This document shows, piece after piece, positions 22,957-34,739 of a stretch of DNA of 64,000 bases; positions within the stretch are counted from its first letter, which is position 1; each line of letters starts with the position of its first letter. The stretch covers positions 62,001-126,000 of the forward strand of contig QNQO01001826.1 in assembly GCA_003290165.1 (NCBI GenBank), given 5' to 3'. The translations under genes and the position numbers were made by a program. The notes beneath the pieces are model-generated. The model saw only the letters and a program-made list of their open reading frames with translations. It was not told the origin of the DNA and made no database searches. The stretch is from Berberis thunbergii. Lineage: Eukaryota > Streptophyta > Magnoliopsida > Ranunculales > Berberidaceae.

Positions 22957-24225
22957 TGAGTATTAGGAATGGCAAAGCAAAACACAAAAAAAAGGAAACT
23001 ATAGAACATGTTCCCATGCATGCCTTGCTTGACATAATGTCTAGCCTCAAGCAAATCTTTTATTTTGAGATGATGATGTTTAAAATATTAGCTACAGATA
23101 TCATAGCTTACATTCTATTCCAGTTATCCAGTAAGTCTTACAGATGACAGAATATCCAGATGCCTTACACAATTGAGTTTATTTCCTTGATAGAATAATA
23201 TAAGCTAGAGCTATTGCAAATTTCACCTTATATCAACCCATTTGTATGACCTTTCTTTCATCCTCCATCGCAATGATTTGTGTCAAATTTATAGCATTGA
23301 CTCAGTTGTTATCTCCTAAAAACATAACAATTTGGATACTATTTTCATGGAAAACAAGCAAAGTGCTATACAAATCTAATTGATCGGGCCAGGTGGAAAA
23401 GGAGCCTAGATAAGTTTAGAACTTTAGCGTTGCCCCCAATGAGTAACATAAATTATTTCACTTTATTTCCTCAAAGATGAATTTCAACAATTTAAAATTG
23501 AAATGAACTATTTACAATACTATGCAGTAGTAATACCTTGACCAAGGAAAGAGAAGAAAGCATTTGAGCAACTTAATGAAGGAGAAGAAAAAGATCATTA
23601 CAACGAGAAAGAGAAAAAGAAAGCATTTGTGCAAACTTGATGAAGGAGAAGAAGATTATTACGACTTCATTTCATCCCAATTGCGACTTCCTTTCATCCC
23701 AATTAATGACTTCCTTTCTCCCAATTAACGACTTCCTTTCTCCAATTAACGACTTCATTACATCCCAATTAGACATTTTCTTTCATCGCTATTAGCTCAA
23801 AGTACCCATCTGAGTAGTGACTTCAACAGTCCTTGAAATATCTGTGAATGAAACAAGTGCCACCGAGTGTCATTTTCCTCATTTGGATGAGCGCATGGGA
23901 GAATCCTCAACATTAATCACTTGGCAAGAAGAGGGCTTCTCATCCCAAGTTCCCAACTGTTGCAGTTTATCGTTAATTAGCAGGAATCCATCCCCCGCCT
24001 GATGTCCAATGCCACTTCTCTAATCTGGTATGGAATCTAATGGTCATAGACTGCGGATGAGTCCACTAACCAGGATTATGTTTTGGGCAACAGGCGAAAT
24101 GAAGGCGTATGGCTGGTGTCACCTTCACCGCTCTTGGGCTATGGCTTTATAACAGACTTTTGTTAGTCATCATTGCTGCTCTATGGTGCTCGAGAAACGC
24201 CAGAAATATTCAATGGCAAGATCAC
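22957..24225. other. E2 interior, non-coding, with a short tandem repeat
   Basis: No supported gene. 23665-23780 has about five imperfect copies of a ~25-base unit (CGACTTCCTTTCTCCCAATTAA). Confidence 0.45.
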
Positions 24226-24252
24226 TATTTTTTTTTTTTTTTTTTTTTTTTT
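24226..24252. repeat. poly(T) tract
   Basis: An uninterrupted run of T just before the LTR-like segment; possibly the tail of a small minus-strand retroposon, but no body is identified. Confidence 0.7.
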
Positions 24253-24332
24253 GAAAGCAGTTAATCAATATTCAGAAATAAATTGTTGTTAAACAATAAA
24301 ACCTTAATTCAGTAAAATAAATTTAAAATAAT

Positions 24333-25593
24333 TGATGGTGGCACTCAGCAAATCAGGGTGTGGGTGTGCACGAATCCCGAGGGAATGACCAAAATTGCTC
24401 TGTGGTGGTACAGAGCAATTCTGTGGGTGGAAATAGCCAGAAAAATCAATTTAAACCAAATCCCGCCTGCTACAGTAACCCGCGAGTTCGGTCTTCTTCT
24501 CCAGCGAGACAGCGGCTGCTCCGCCGCCTTCCGTCGCTCCTCGCGACCTTCCCGACCGCCAAATGAATGCTAGAACCTGCAACAACGAGCAAAGGTGAAG
24601 AAAACCCCGAAAAACAGCGAAAACAGACAGAGAGAAGTCGGGAGGAAAACTCCCTGTTTTCGCTTCCTGTCGCGGCTGTTCCCGCGGCTTCCGTCGCTCC
24701 TCGCGACCTTCCCTCGACTCCTATTGATCCTAGAACCTGCAAAGAAGAGAGAGATGGTGAGGAACAACAAAAACAATTGAAAATCAGGAAGATCAAATCG
24801 AAACAGAGGTTCCCTGTTTTCGCGGTGGTGCTCTGTTTCGCGGTGGTTTTCGCGCGGTGGCGGTGCTGGTTCGTGGCCTGTTGTGGTGGTGGGACTCGTG
24901 CGAAGGTGGTGGTGGTTGTGTGGACAGGGGTGGTGGCGATGGAAAAGTTGAACGCTAAACAGGGTTGTCACGCCCCTGTTTCGCGGTGGTGGCGCGAGAA
25001 CGGTGGCGGAATTGGTGGTGGTAATCGGTGGTGGCGATGGCGATGAGACTGTGGTGGCGAGGGTGGCTGTGGTGGGAATCACCTTGAGAGGAGGAAGAGG
25101 GTTTGATCTCTCCTTCCAATCTGTTCCCTTCTCTTCCTCCCTCCTATTGCTATCCTCTTCATTGGTTTTTAAGCACCCACCTGAATAGAGGATGGATGTT
25201 GGAGAATATGGCATGTGGTGGATGTTTAGTGGGTGGAGAATATGGAATGATGTGGTGGTTGTTTAGTGGGTGGAGAATATATTTAGTGGGTGGAGAATAT
25301 GGAATGATTTGGAAGAATATGGGTTGATTGGGTTTGGGCTTAGGGTTTATGGATTAGGGTTTGGTTTAGGGTTTATGGATTAGGGTTTGGTTTAGGGTTT
25401 GGTTTATGTTTTCTCTCTCTACTTTGTACCACCAAGTGCAATTCCTTACATAGTCGCCTTAATATAATTTCATCGTTTACGCTCAAATTCCTACAAAGAT
25501 ATGAAAACGAAATAATTACTATAAGATATAACAATCGAAACACTAACATGTATAAATTAAGGGGTATATTATGTAATAATTACATGACTATCA
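24333..25593 (-). mobile_element. Athila-like gypsy LTR inside E2 (solo or fragment)
   Basis: On the minus strand the segment begins TGATAGTCATGTAATTATTA at 25593 and ends CACCATCA at 24333. Its start closely matches the start of the LTR at 48586 (TGATATTCACATAATTATTA; both continue with CATAATATAC and GTTAGTGTTTCGA), and the other end has the same CGAATCCCGAGGGA-type motif near the 3' end. There is no primer-binding site, gag or second LTR. The 5-bp flanks do not match (ATAAT against GCTGG), so it may be truncated. The GC-rich middle (24480-25130) has a duplicated CTTCCGTCGCTCCTCGCGAC block. Confidence 0.62.
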
Positions 25594-26362
25594 GCTGGTG
25601 TGTTCACCCATTGTTTGTAATCTTTGTGTTGTCCTTGCTTCTTTGTAGGCCTTGTGTGCCTGTCACTTGCAAGGACACCACCAATCTTCATTTTACGTCT
25701 TAATGAAGCTCTCATGTCCAGAAAAAATAAAAAACAACAAAATAAAATTCTTCCATAACTCCATTAGTCTTGTTAGAACCCAACCAACAACTCAATTTGA
25801 GGATTTATGTAGTGTATAAATTCTTTTATAGGTTTCCCCCCTTTTTTCTTAAAAAAAAAGCTTATTTGAATTATCAGTTTATCTATCCTTTTAAGCTCGT
25901 AATTAAACAAAGACTTTGCGGAGTGTTGCTAGATATCAATCTTACTTTCCTTATGGTTTAACATGACATTTATACATCTTAGCTTCTATGTAATTGTTAC
26001 TGGAACCTAATCAGTTAAGGAGCATTATGAGATTAATCAGAATTAATCGACATGTATTTTTTTAAACATATTTCAGTTAAGGAGCATTATGGATTTTTTC
26101 GTAAAATCTCCGCAGACTGGTCAAGATTCTGAAGACCTTCTATCAAGGAGACAATTGCTGCAGCAACATAAAACTCACTTACTACAAGCCCAAAGCATCA
26201 CATAACAAAATTATGCTAGAGTATAATTATACAGTGGAGAACACAAAATGAAAAATGTATAAACAAGCAGAAGATGCAGATGAAGAGTCTCTAAGGACAA
26301 GAAGAAGAAAATAATGCTTGTACAACTAGATCTTTTCTATCACTTGAGGTGTGTCAAATGCA
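25594..26362. other. E2 interior, possible small exon near 25630-25720
   Basis: The minus strand at 25625-25720 reads RASLRRKMKIGGVLASDRHT in an open segment that looks exonic but is not recognised. The rest shows no coding signal. Confidence 0.35.
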
Positions 26363-26630
26363 ACTAAAAAACCATTTTCACAAGAAGAATGGAGTAACAG
26401 ACACAATCCCTTACCTTTTGTGTGTCTCTGCTATTAGTTACTGGTCTATATTCATTGTTCTCCATAATGATGCGCCTATAGTTAGAGTTTGGCACATCCT
26501 TTACTATATGCCACTTGACAGGGAAGCTACCATTCCATTTGTCATGTTGCCAAAAATCCATATCCTTGTGAAAGTCAACAGGACCAATCATCTCTGCAAC
26601 ACCACAAAACTGCCCACTTGCATTAACCTA
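26363..26630 (-). pseudogene. YTH-domain (ECT-type m6A reader) exon fragment
   Basis: The minus strand reads VNASGQFCGVAEMIGPVDFH, then DMDFWQHDKWNGSFPVKWHI and KDVPNSNYRRIIMENNEYRP before the QK|GTAAGG-type donor. This is the centre of a YTH domain, including the first two aromatic-cage Trp residues region (WQ.DKWNG) that read N6-methyladenosine in plant ECT cytosolic proteins. The frame is open over about 75 residues, but flanking exons of the domain are missing. It is the captured fragment nearest to the right end of E2 and would be transcribed first. Confidence 0.9.
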
Positions 26631-27748
26631 CATGGGAGAAACTTGTTACAGCAAAAACAATCATAAGAGAGAAATTTGGTATATAAAAATACATCATGCA
26701 AAGCAGGGCTTTAAAACAAGTAGGTCAGTATCTAATCATGCTGCCTCTTTTTGGAAAGAATTACTACATAACAAACAAGCAGGGAAAGAATTTCTTAGCC
26801 AAAACAAAATTACTACATAACTAAATGACTTACAATATCAAATTTTGGAACTTAGCAGAAAGCTCATAAAAAATGGCACCCTTTTTTTTTCTTCCTTTTT
26901 TTATAGGTGCCTCAAATTATTAATCCCCTTCTTTGAAACTTGATAGATCCCATTAGGTCTTTCTCAGCAAACAAAACAATACCATGAAACTTAATCAAAC
27001 CAAGAAATAGGAACAAACAAACATAAACACCAGAGAATAATGGAGGTTTTAAACTTACAAGCATCCATTTATCTCATTCATGACATTGCTTGCGTTCTGA
27101 AACCAAAGGTCCACAAGTTCTGAAAATTTTAGCTTAAAATGTGCTCCCTCCCTTTGTCCCTGGACCACTTCGAAATGGCTGTCCAAAATATTCTGCACGG
27201 AACAATTTGAAAATTCAAAACAACCAACGAGTTCTTAGTGATAAGAAAATGAACAAAGTTTAGAAATCAATAAACCTAAAATGGATCAAAGCTCAAAGAT
27301 ATCATCCACCAAGAATCCAAAAGAAGACTCATGATGCTTTCTATACTCTGAATCAAAGAAGTCATGTACAGGACAACTCAATACAATACATGGACAAGAT
27401 CCTATCTTATAATAGTAAAAATTATTGTTCATCAAATAATAACAAAGTTTACTCAAAATCTACATATCTTTCTCAAAAACAAAAAAATCTTTAGTATAAT
27501 TTCCAAAAGCTTAAAGACTACAAACTATTAGATCGATTTGAACAAAGAACTTGAATCCGAATCAAGAAAAGCGATTTCATTGAAATCATCTAGAATTTCT
27601 CACAAAATCAATTCAAGAGTTCCACAAGAATTCATCAGAGGTAAGATTATAAGTAAAGTAGTACATAAACAACATCATCTAGAAAAATGAAAAAATAATA
27701 AATAATAAATAATGCTGAGTTGGGTTGGGTTTCTCTCTGAGAATTTTA

Positions 27749-27813
<65 letters not shown>

Positions 27814-28734
27814 TTAAATCATGAGCAACACCCTAAATTCCGATCAGGTTTTACACCACAATATGATTTGTAACCAATAGAAGTCGTTGAACAGATATAA
27901 GAAAAACATGCAAATCAATTATCAAGATTAAAACCATTAATTTCAATTGAAAACAGATAAGAAGGTCTTAGATCAAACCAAAACCCCCATACAAAAAACC
28001 CTAATTTAATCAGCTCCAAAATTGATCAAAGCCGTTAATTTTTAAATTGGAAAACGCAATCAGATCTAAAGACCAAACAACATCACCTGATCCCGACAGA
28101 AACCCAAAATCCAGATCTACGAGTTACCGATTTAAACCATAATTAGACCTCAAATTACTAATTACTGACCAAAAAGTATCACCTAATCAGTCAGAAACCC
28201 TAAATCCAGATCTATGAATTACGGATTTAAACCTCAATTACACCTCAAATTACTAATTACTCATATAAATAGATCAATTGAAGAACAAAAACGGAAATCG
28301 AATAACAAAAAAAGAGAAAAATCTCTCTTACCTTGAGAGAGCGAGAGAGAAAACTTTGAAGAAGCTTTGAATGAAATCGAAAAACGAATGATCAGAATTT
28401 TAGAATCAAAACCTGATTGCTTCATATGTTTCTTTGTGGGGAAGATGACCCGACCCGAACTCGAACCTCGTTTCATCACTTCTTGAGTTTTTTCCATTAC
28501 AAGGGCTCACAAATGATCAAACAAAACCTTCTGAAATCGAAGGAAACCTCAATCGATCTCTCCTCTGCGCTGCCTCGAAGGAAACCGTTGGGTTTCTCTA
28601 TGTGTCGAAAATCTTTCACCCAATGACCGCCCAAACTCTTTTCTATTCCCCAATTTTTTTCGCAAGCGGGAAACGTTTTTTCGCCAAAGCGCGAAAGTCC
28701 TCCCTCCACGCATGCGGCCCACGTGCAAAACGCT
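26631..28734. other. E2 interior, mostly non-coding with promoter-like right part
   Basis: The minus strand at 27055-27180 has an unassigned open segment (VQNILDSHFEVVQGQREGAH...). 27751-27810 is an (AT)30 microsatellite. At 28330-28360 the minus strand has a CT-rich leader followed by a good donor (CAAG|GTAAGAG), which looks like a non-coding first exon feeding the minus-strand cargo. Confidence 0.4.
27751..27810. repeat. (AT)30 microsatellite
   Basis: Perfect alternation of A and T over 60 bases. Confidence 0.97.
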
Positions 28735-29045
28735 CTTATTAGCAACGATTTTTGGCCGTTTCCCCTTATAGCCACGGTTTTGAGTCGTGGCCATTTTTTT
28801 TAGCCACGGTTTTAGACTGTTGGCATTATAGCCACGGTTTTTAGCTGTGGCAAAGATACCAACGGTTTTGAGCCGTGGCCATAGTTTTAGCTATGATTTT
28901 AAGCCGTTGGTGATTATAGCCACGGTTTTTTGCCGTGGCAAATAAACCAACGGTGTTCAGCCGTGGCCAGTTTTTTTTTTGCCACGGTTTTAGGCTGTGG
29001 CAAATTTACCAACGGTTTAAACCGTGGCCATCTCGGCGTGGCTAA
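28735..29045. repeat. E2 right subterminal palindrome array
   Basis: Repeated forms of TAGCCACGGTTTTAGGCTGT and ACCAACGGTTTAAACCGTGG, inverse partner of the array at 18580-18925. Confidence 0.88.
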
Positions 29046-29164
29046 ACTGGCCTTTTGGTGTAGTGAAAGTAGTACATGCACTTTTCTACCAAGCAAAAAT
29101 CTAAAGCCAAGAACTACAAGAACAAAAACTTTCTTAAGACAAACTATTGTTTATGAATTCCATG

Positions 29165-29340
29165 TATGGGGTTTTTATAGGTAAAAAGGGTTTGAGTGAA
29201 ATAAGAAAACATGGTTGAGTGAAACAAAGAAACGCTGTTTGAGTGAAACAAGGGAACATGGTTGAGTGAAACAAGGAAACATGGTTTGAATGAAACAAGA
29301 AAATATGTTGGAGTTGAATAAGGAAACATATCTTGTAGAG
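29165..29340. repeat. ~27-bp tandem repeat, six copies
   Basis: Imperfect units around GGTTTGAGTGAAACAAGGAA plus ACAT follow one another through this interval. Confidence 0.85.
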
Positions 29341-30163
29341 ATTATTTTATGATAAATTTGGCCATGTGGACGTCCAATTCTTCATATTGATTTCCTCGAG
29401 ATCCTTAGTTATTGATGCTTTGTGGGCTTGACTTCATGGGTCTTGGGATTGAAAATCTTTAGTCTTCTTGAATACATTTGAATTCCCATTGGGCCTTCTA
29501 GTTGTTGAATTTAGCTTTATTGTGTCACTTTATGCATGATTTGAGATTTGTGCTTGAATTCCAACAAAATGCACAAAATACACGTAATGAGATATTTTTA
29601 TTGGAAAATTGGACTTAACAATTGTATATTTAGGGGGTGTAAAAATCGATGTTTTGGGTGCTTATCACATGCAATCAGGCATGATTTGTTTTGTTGAGGA
29701 GATTATCATGACACGTGTACAGTGCTGATCAGAGGACGATTTGATGTATCATCAGCTACTATGTCCAAAGCAATTTGATTATAATTCAATTCATGACGAT
29801 TATAAATAGAAAGTTCATATTTTTCAGTCATTGATAAACAATTTGTTGGACAATACTCGATGCGGTTACCACAAAATATACAGATTTTGGTTCATTTTAT
29901 CGGTCCATGAGGTTATTTCATCAAGCAACTGTGCAATCATGATGATTGTGTTTGAGTTGTTTCCTTGAGCGGCGAATTTCATTAATTGAGCGTGTGCCAG
30001 CTTGAAAGTAGGAAAGGCGGGAGTTTAGTTTTCTATATAGATATCACGCCTGTAGTGTAAAACCCTTTTACTTTTTCGATCTCAGAGATTCTGCTTTGTC
30101 GTATTGTCTTTTGTGCTTTTGACTTTGCTTAACCTTCGTATTTGAAAGCTTGTACTTTCTTTC
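29341..30163 (+). other. non-coding, probable Tat-like LTR/leader
   Basis: 29669-29760 (TGTTGAGGAGATTATCATGA, then GTGCTGATCAGAGGACG) recurs at 38125-38200. A TATA-like TATAAATAG lies at 29800 and the ORF1 start follows at 30164, so this looks like the LTR and leader of the plus-strand element. LTR ends could not be fixed. Confidence 0.45.
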
Positions 30164-32009
30164 ATGGCGAGCTGGAATCAACTTTCTGATGAATTGTTCG
30201 CTAAGGGCCATAAGTCTTTTGATGAGAGGTTGCTATCTGAATCTAATATGGAAGTCCTCCGTAAGATATACGAAAATTTTGATGATATAGTGATCTACAA
30301 TATGGGCGCTGATCTGACGCCATTGTACCCTCATGATGGGTTTATTTGTCTTCACCGATGTATGCTTTAATCGAGAGTCCATTTTTTGTTATCGAGGAGA
30401 TCTGGGAGTTCCTGGCGTACCTTGGTATTTACCCACTCAACTTGTGCCGAACGGGTATAGGACTGTTATTGTCATTTTGATTAAGGTTAAGGACTTGGTG
30501 TACGAGTGTCTTCGAGGGTGCTACAATTGCTTCTTCTAAGATAAGTGAACATGTTGTGTGATGTTGTTGGGTAAATGCAAGATGAGACTGTTGTTTCTGA
30601 GGGGCATGATGCTCAGGCCGTGGCCCTATCTCCCTTTTTGACTTGGAGAGGGAGTATATGCCAATGGTTGGCGTGGAGGATGTAGCCAAATTGAGCACTA
30701 AGCGGACGGAGTTTCAAAATAAAATGTTGCTGCAGGCAGGCATAAAAGCTTCAGATAGTCATCATTTTCAATAAAGGAATTTGGGATCCACTTTTCTTTG
30801 AACCTGTTGAAGAGTGGTCTGATCATTAGCGTCATGGTGAAGGGTCCCCTTCTTATCACCTGTACTGTGCTCCATCTCGTTCTCGTCCTCATATTCAACT
30901 GACGATCGGTCCGAAAAATAATTCGTTTCCCTTTTCCCCGTCAACTGATTCAGATCAGCGCGTGAAAGAGAGCCGGTTGTTGGGAGCAAAGGGAAAGTTG
31001 TTGATGAGGGCATCCGGAAGCTCGGATCAGTCTGTTTGCTCTAGATGTAGTAAGGATGAACAACTAAGCTTGGTATCAAAAGGTCGACATCTCTTATGCC
31101 CACTGAGATGAAGCATATCAACAGGTGGAATGATTGGTTGGCGAATTGCGCTCCGGAGCTAGTGGGAGAGAAGCTAGGAAGGCGTTTAAATAAAGGCAAA
31201 AATATCTTGTGCTGGGGATGCCATATCTGATTCAAGTGGCCGCAACTGGAATTGAAGTTGAAGCCGCTCGTAAGAGAGTGTACACCATGGAACGAGTCTT
31301 TGCAAACTTGCAGAAGTCATACTCTGAAGTTCACCATGAGATTGAGTCGTTGAGGAAACAACTTGAAGCTTTCTTAGATATTGGAATGGAGTCCTGGTCC
31401 AGTAGGTCAGAGGCTTAGAAGGCTTACTTGGAGACGCTTGAGTCCGACTCGGTGGGGGCAGTGTCCGTGAAGGATCGGTTTGAGAAATAATTGAACCTTG
31501 TCCATCGTGTCTTGGAGCTTGCCCGTGAGACTGTGGCTGGAGTGCAGGCTGAACTCAGGCTCTAAATGCTGAGGGGGTAAAAAAGAAGTCCAAATGGACT
31601 GTTCGATATCAGCAGTTTCAAGCTGACGTTGAGTTCAATGCCAAGAGCGCACGGACCGCTAAAGAGCAGTTCCTTCTGACGTATAGTAGGCTGAATGTTG
31701 CTAATGATAAGTTGGGTGTTGTGCAGTCAAAGACTAAAATGCTGTCAGGCGAGTTGGAGCAATTGAAGCAAAGTCATGCATGGAAGGATGGAGCTGTTGT
31801 ATCTGATGAAGGAGAAACATCTTGACTGGGATCTCACCTATTATAAAGAGATTGCATATGAAGAGTTTAGAGCGACCTCCGATTCGTCTAAAGAAGAAGG
31901 CGACCCTGATGAAGGGGATCAAGAGGCAACACCTAAAGATGTGTCTCCTGATTCTTCCCCTGCCAAGTATAGTTCTGTTGTATCTTATTCTCCTCCTAAT
32001 GAGGGGTGA
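30164..32009 (+). pseudogene. Tat/Ogre-type gypsy ORF1 (putative gypsy-type transposon protein), broken
   Basis: Starts with an ATG (MASWNQLSDELFAKGHKSFD) and continues, across frame changes, through LVPNGYRTVIVILIKVKDL. That resembles the N-terminal domain of the plant 'putative gypsy type transposon' proteins. Coiled-coil-like stretches follow (31209-31418: EVEAARKRVYTMERVFANLQ...; 31600-31790: QQFQADVEFNAKSA...) and an acidic C-terminus (31840-32009). The same protein is encoded, inverted, at 48842-50430. Its role in the element is not established. Frameshifts and stops make it a pseudogene. Confidence 0.68.
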
Positions 32010-32464
32010 ATCTTTTATTTTCTTTGCAAATGAATAGTACTTGGCACTTGTTTATCTTCTTTTGCTTTTTTCTACTAACTTTTACATGCTTTGTCTTATT
32101 TCCACATTAGTTGTCAGACGAGAAACTCTGATAGGCTAGGAAGCTTTATGATTGATCCGCTATTGAGAGCTCTGACTTCTTATACTGCAATAGTTTGTGC
32201 AATTCTGGTAAGACTCATTTTTAGAGATCGGGGAGTGTAATACACCTTCTGTCCGGTGGCTTGGTTGTCTTTTGGACCAGCAGTTGTTGCTGTTGTTATA
32301 AGCGTATTAGTCGACTGTGGTCCCAACACTTGCACCCTTGTAGATGATTGGACAGTAGTCTTTGCAAGTCGTCTGGGTTGGGGTTTTAGAAATCCGATCA
32401 GACTTTTGACTCATTTTATTTTTTATTCGTAAAATAGGCTTAATTGGATCGGGGGTTGTTATCT

Positions 32465-33400
32465 ATAGTTATAACTAACTAAACCGGGGTCAGATTTCGG
32501 TGACCATGGTGGTTCTTGGCAAGCCATCTTGATCAGGCATTGAGGACACTGACTAGACTCCACTTTTCAACCCATCTTGATCCGTTCGTGGCGGACTAGG
32601 ATTGGAGCGAGCCAGTAGTTATCATCGTCAGGTGTTTTGACTAAGCTTTGGCAGGGCTTCGACAATCATTCTGTAGTTGGCCAATGATCCCTTATAAGTT
32701 GTCTTCACCAGGCTACATGCGTACTGACTAAGCTCCTACTTTCTACGTCGTCGTAATTTGCACGCAGTGAACTAGGCTTTGAGCAAACCAAAACCATCAT
32801 CATCAGCGGCCACTGACTAAGCTTTGATCAGGGTTCGGTGATCATTGTCTATGTATGAGTAGTGATCCTTGGCAAGTCATCTTAATCAGGCGTTGACAGA
32901 GGTGACTAGACTTCCACTTTCTAGGCCGTCGAAATCCATTATTTGCTTACTAGGCTTGGAGTAAAGTAGAAGCCATCGTTGTCGATCGTCACCGACTAAG
33001 CTTTGTTCGGATTTGGTATCTATTTTCCATGTTTGGATAATAATCTATGACAAGTTGTATCGATCAAGCATTAGAGTGTTGCCTAAGCTGCCACTCTTTA
33101 AACCGTTGACACCCGTTTAATTTAACGGTCTGGGCGTTAGAGTGTACCAAAAGCTATTGTCATAGGTCGAAACCGACTAAGCTTTTATTAGGTTTGGCGA
33201 CTCTTATCTATAGTTGGACAACGGTCCCTAGCAAGCCATCATGGTCAGATATTACAAACACTAACTAAGCTCCCACTTTCTAACCCATCGTCGTCTGCTT
33301 CTGGCGTGCTAGGTGTTAAAGTGGACCAAAAGCTGTTGTAATTAGTCGGAGCTGAGTAAGTTTTGGTTAGAATAAGATTTTAGACGTGTAAGTCTGACTT
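32465..33400 (+). repeat. ~180-bp tandem repeat, five copies
   Basis: The landmark GACTAAGCTTT recurs at 32639, 32815, 32994, 33175 and, as GAGTAAGTTTT, 33354, giving spacings of 176, 179, 181 and 179. Other unit landmarks are TGGTC/TGATCCTTGGCAAG and CTCCCACTTTCTAAC. Copies have diverged noticeably. The array follows the Tat-like ORF1 in the position of an internal or 3' untranslated region. Confidence 0.9.
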
Positions 33401-34735
33401 GGGTGTCCTGACTTACTTAGCTTGCCTGGCGGTCTGATTCCAGTGTCAGATCTATTGATCAGACTAATAATAGATTGACCGGCTTTAATGAACATCAATT
33501 GAATAATAGTGGAGCTGATGCCTTGGATTTATTGATAACACCCTATAGGCGCGCCTTATTTTGTGGGCTCTCGGGGCATTTGTCGTTGTTCCTTCACGTG
33601 TGTTGGGCCGGATTAGGCAGAGCATAAGCTTGGGCCCATTAATTGAGGAACTCATTTAGAAAAAATTGTGGACCAGCATGCCAGGGATACGACGCATTCT
33701 GCAAGACGATTCAATATCAATTACTCCCCCCAGTTAATGGGCTGCTTGCAAGGTCATTAATTTAAAAGATGTGGATTTGTGTAGTTGCAATTGGAACCAT
33801 CTTTTTTTTTGGTTTCCCGCATGACATTTAATGCTAAAGTAACTGCTTGTTGACGCCTTTTCGTGAACCATTTCGCCTATATATAGGCTCGTTATGCTGC
33901 GTTCAAATACTGCAATGAGAATAGTAGAGCATGTTAATCTAATGCATCTTACTAGAGAGTTTGCTTTGAGTTTTCCAAATGCTAAATGAAGATTTCCCTT
34001 ATTGGAGCCTTCAAATGTTTTGACATTTGCACCGACGAGTCTTGCTATTATGCGGTGTCGCCTGATCTGGGTGGGCGTTTGATTAATCCCATGAGATCTT
34101 GTAATATCTTCTTATATTTCCTAGAAGAAGTGCAGACTGGTCCTCAGGAGACAGGTTTGTTTTCCATCTTCTGTGGCCCCCGAGTTCCCATTCGCCACTG
34201 TTGTTGGGTGATAATACCAACAACTAGTTTGTGGCATTCGTTCGCTCTGGGTTTCATGCAGGATGCCCCAACCGAAAGGCAGGTTGGTGTAGCAGAGTTT
34301 TGATGAATGCAACCTTCTTTCCAGTGACGTTAGCTCAAATGCATTTCAAACACTTTCGTCTTGAGGTTCATCCTCATTCTACTCTAGTTTCTGCCCCTTT
34401 TTGTGGGGTAGTCTGGCGGGTTGAAGACATCTGCGTTTCATTTCAAGTCTCATATTGCCACCTTTGAATCATCTCCGCAAGCTGATTTGATGGAGCAATG
34501 AATTGAGTGTGTTCATTCGCCTTCTGTTGCAGATGCTTGCATCAGACTTAGATACTTGTTGTGTATAAATTGATGTACTAGTTAGTCGACAAGCTTTGTA
34601 ATAACTATCATTACAATCAATAAAAATCTGTTTTATTTTTGGAATGTGTCTTGTACGAACAACTGTTTTTAACTAAAATGATAAACAGAAAACAATAAAC
34701 AAAATCAAAGCAACAAATAATTAAACTCCGAGCGC
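33401..34735 (+). other. LTR-like region with TATA box and polyadenylation signal
   Basis: Contains a TATA-like CCTATATATAGGC (33877-33890) and an AATAAA (34617-34623) in a suitable order for U3-R of a plus-strand LTR. Open frames at 33986-34467 resemble no known protein. LTR ends were not found. Confidence 0.4.
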
Positions 34736-34739
34736 AAAC

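Larger units (their letters stand above)
18562..29065. mobile_element. CACTA-type element E2, gene-capturing, 10.5 kb
   Basis: The ends CACTACACCAAAAATGGCC (18562) and, inverted, CACTACACCAAAAGGCC (29065) form a terminal inverted repeat of about 13 bases plus. The 3-bp target duplication is AAA (18559-18561 and 29066-29068), the CACTA hallmark. Both ends carry arrays of a palindrome of the type CCACGGTTTTAAACCGTGGC. No transposase is visible, so it is non-autonomous. The cargo, all minus strand and read from the right end, is a YTH-domain exon, a TMEM33-like membrane protein (four exons), an ATP synthase gamma exon and three starch synthase exons, plus an inserted gypsy LTR. Confidence 0.88.

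Noticed and set aside
24358..25214. Large open frames on both strands in the GC-rich E2 segment
   Set aside because: They lie in LTR sequence with internal repeats; no recognised domain and no splice context.
33986..34467. Plus-strand frames in the Tat LTR-like region
   Set aside because: No similarity to known proteins; they lie between the TATA box and polyadenylation signal of a probable LTR.
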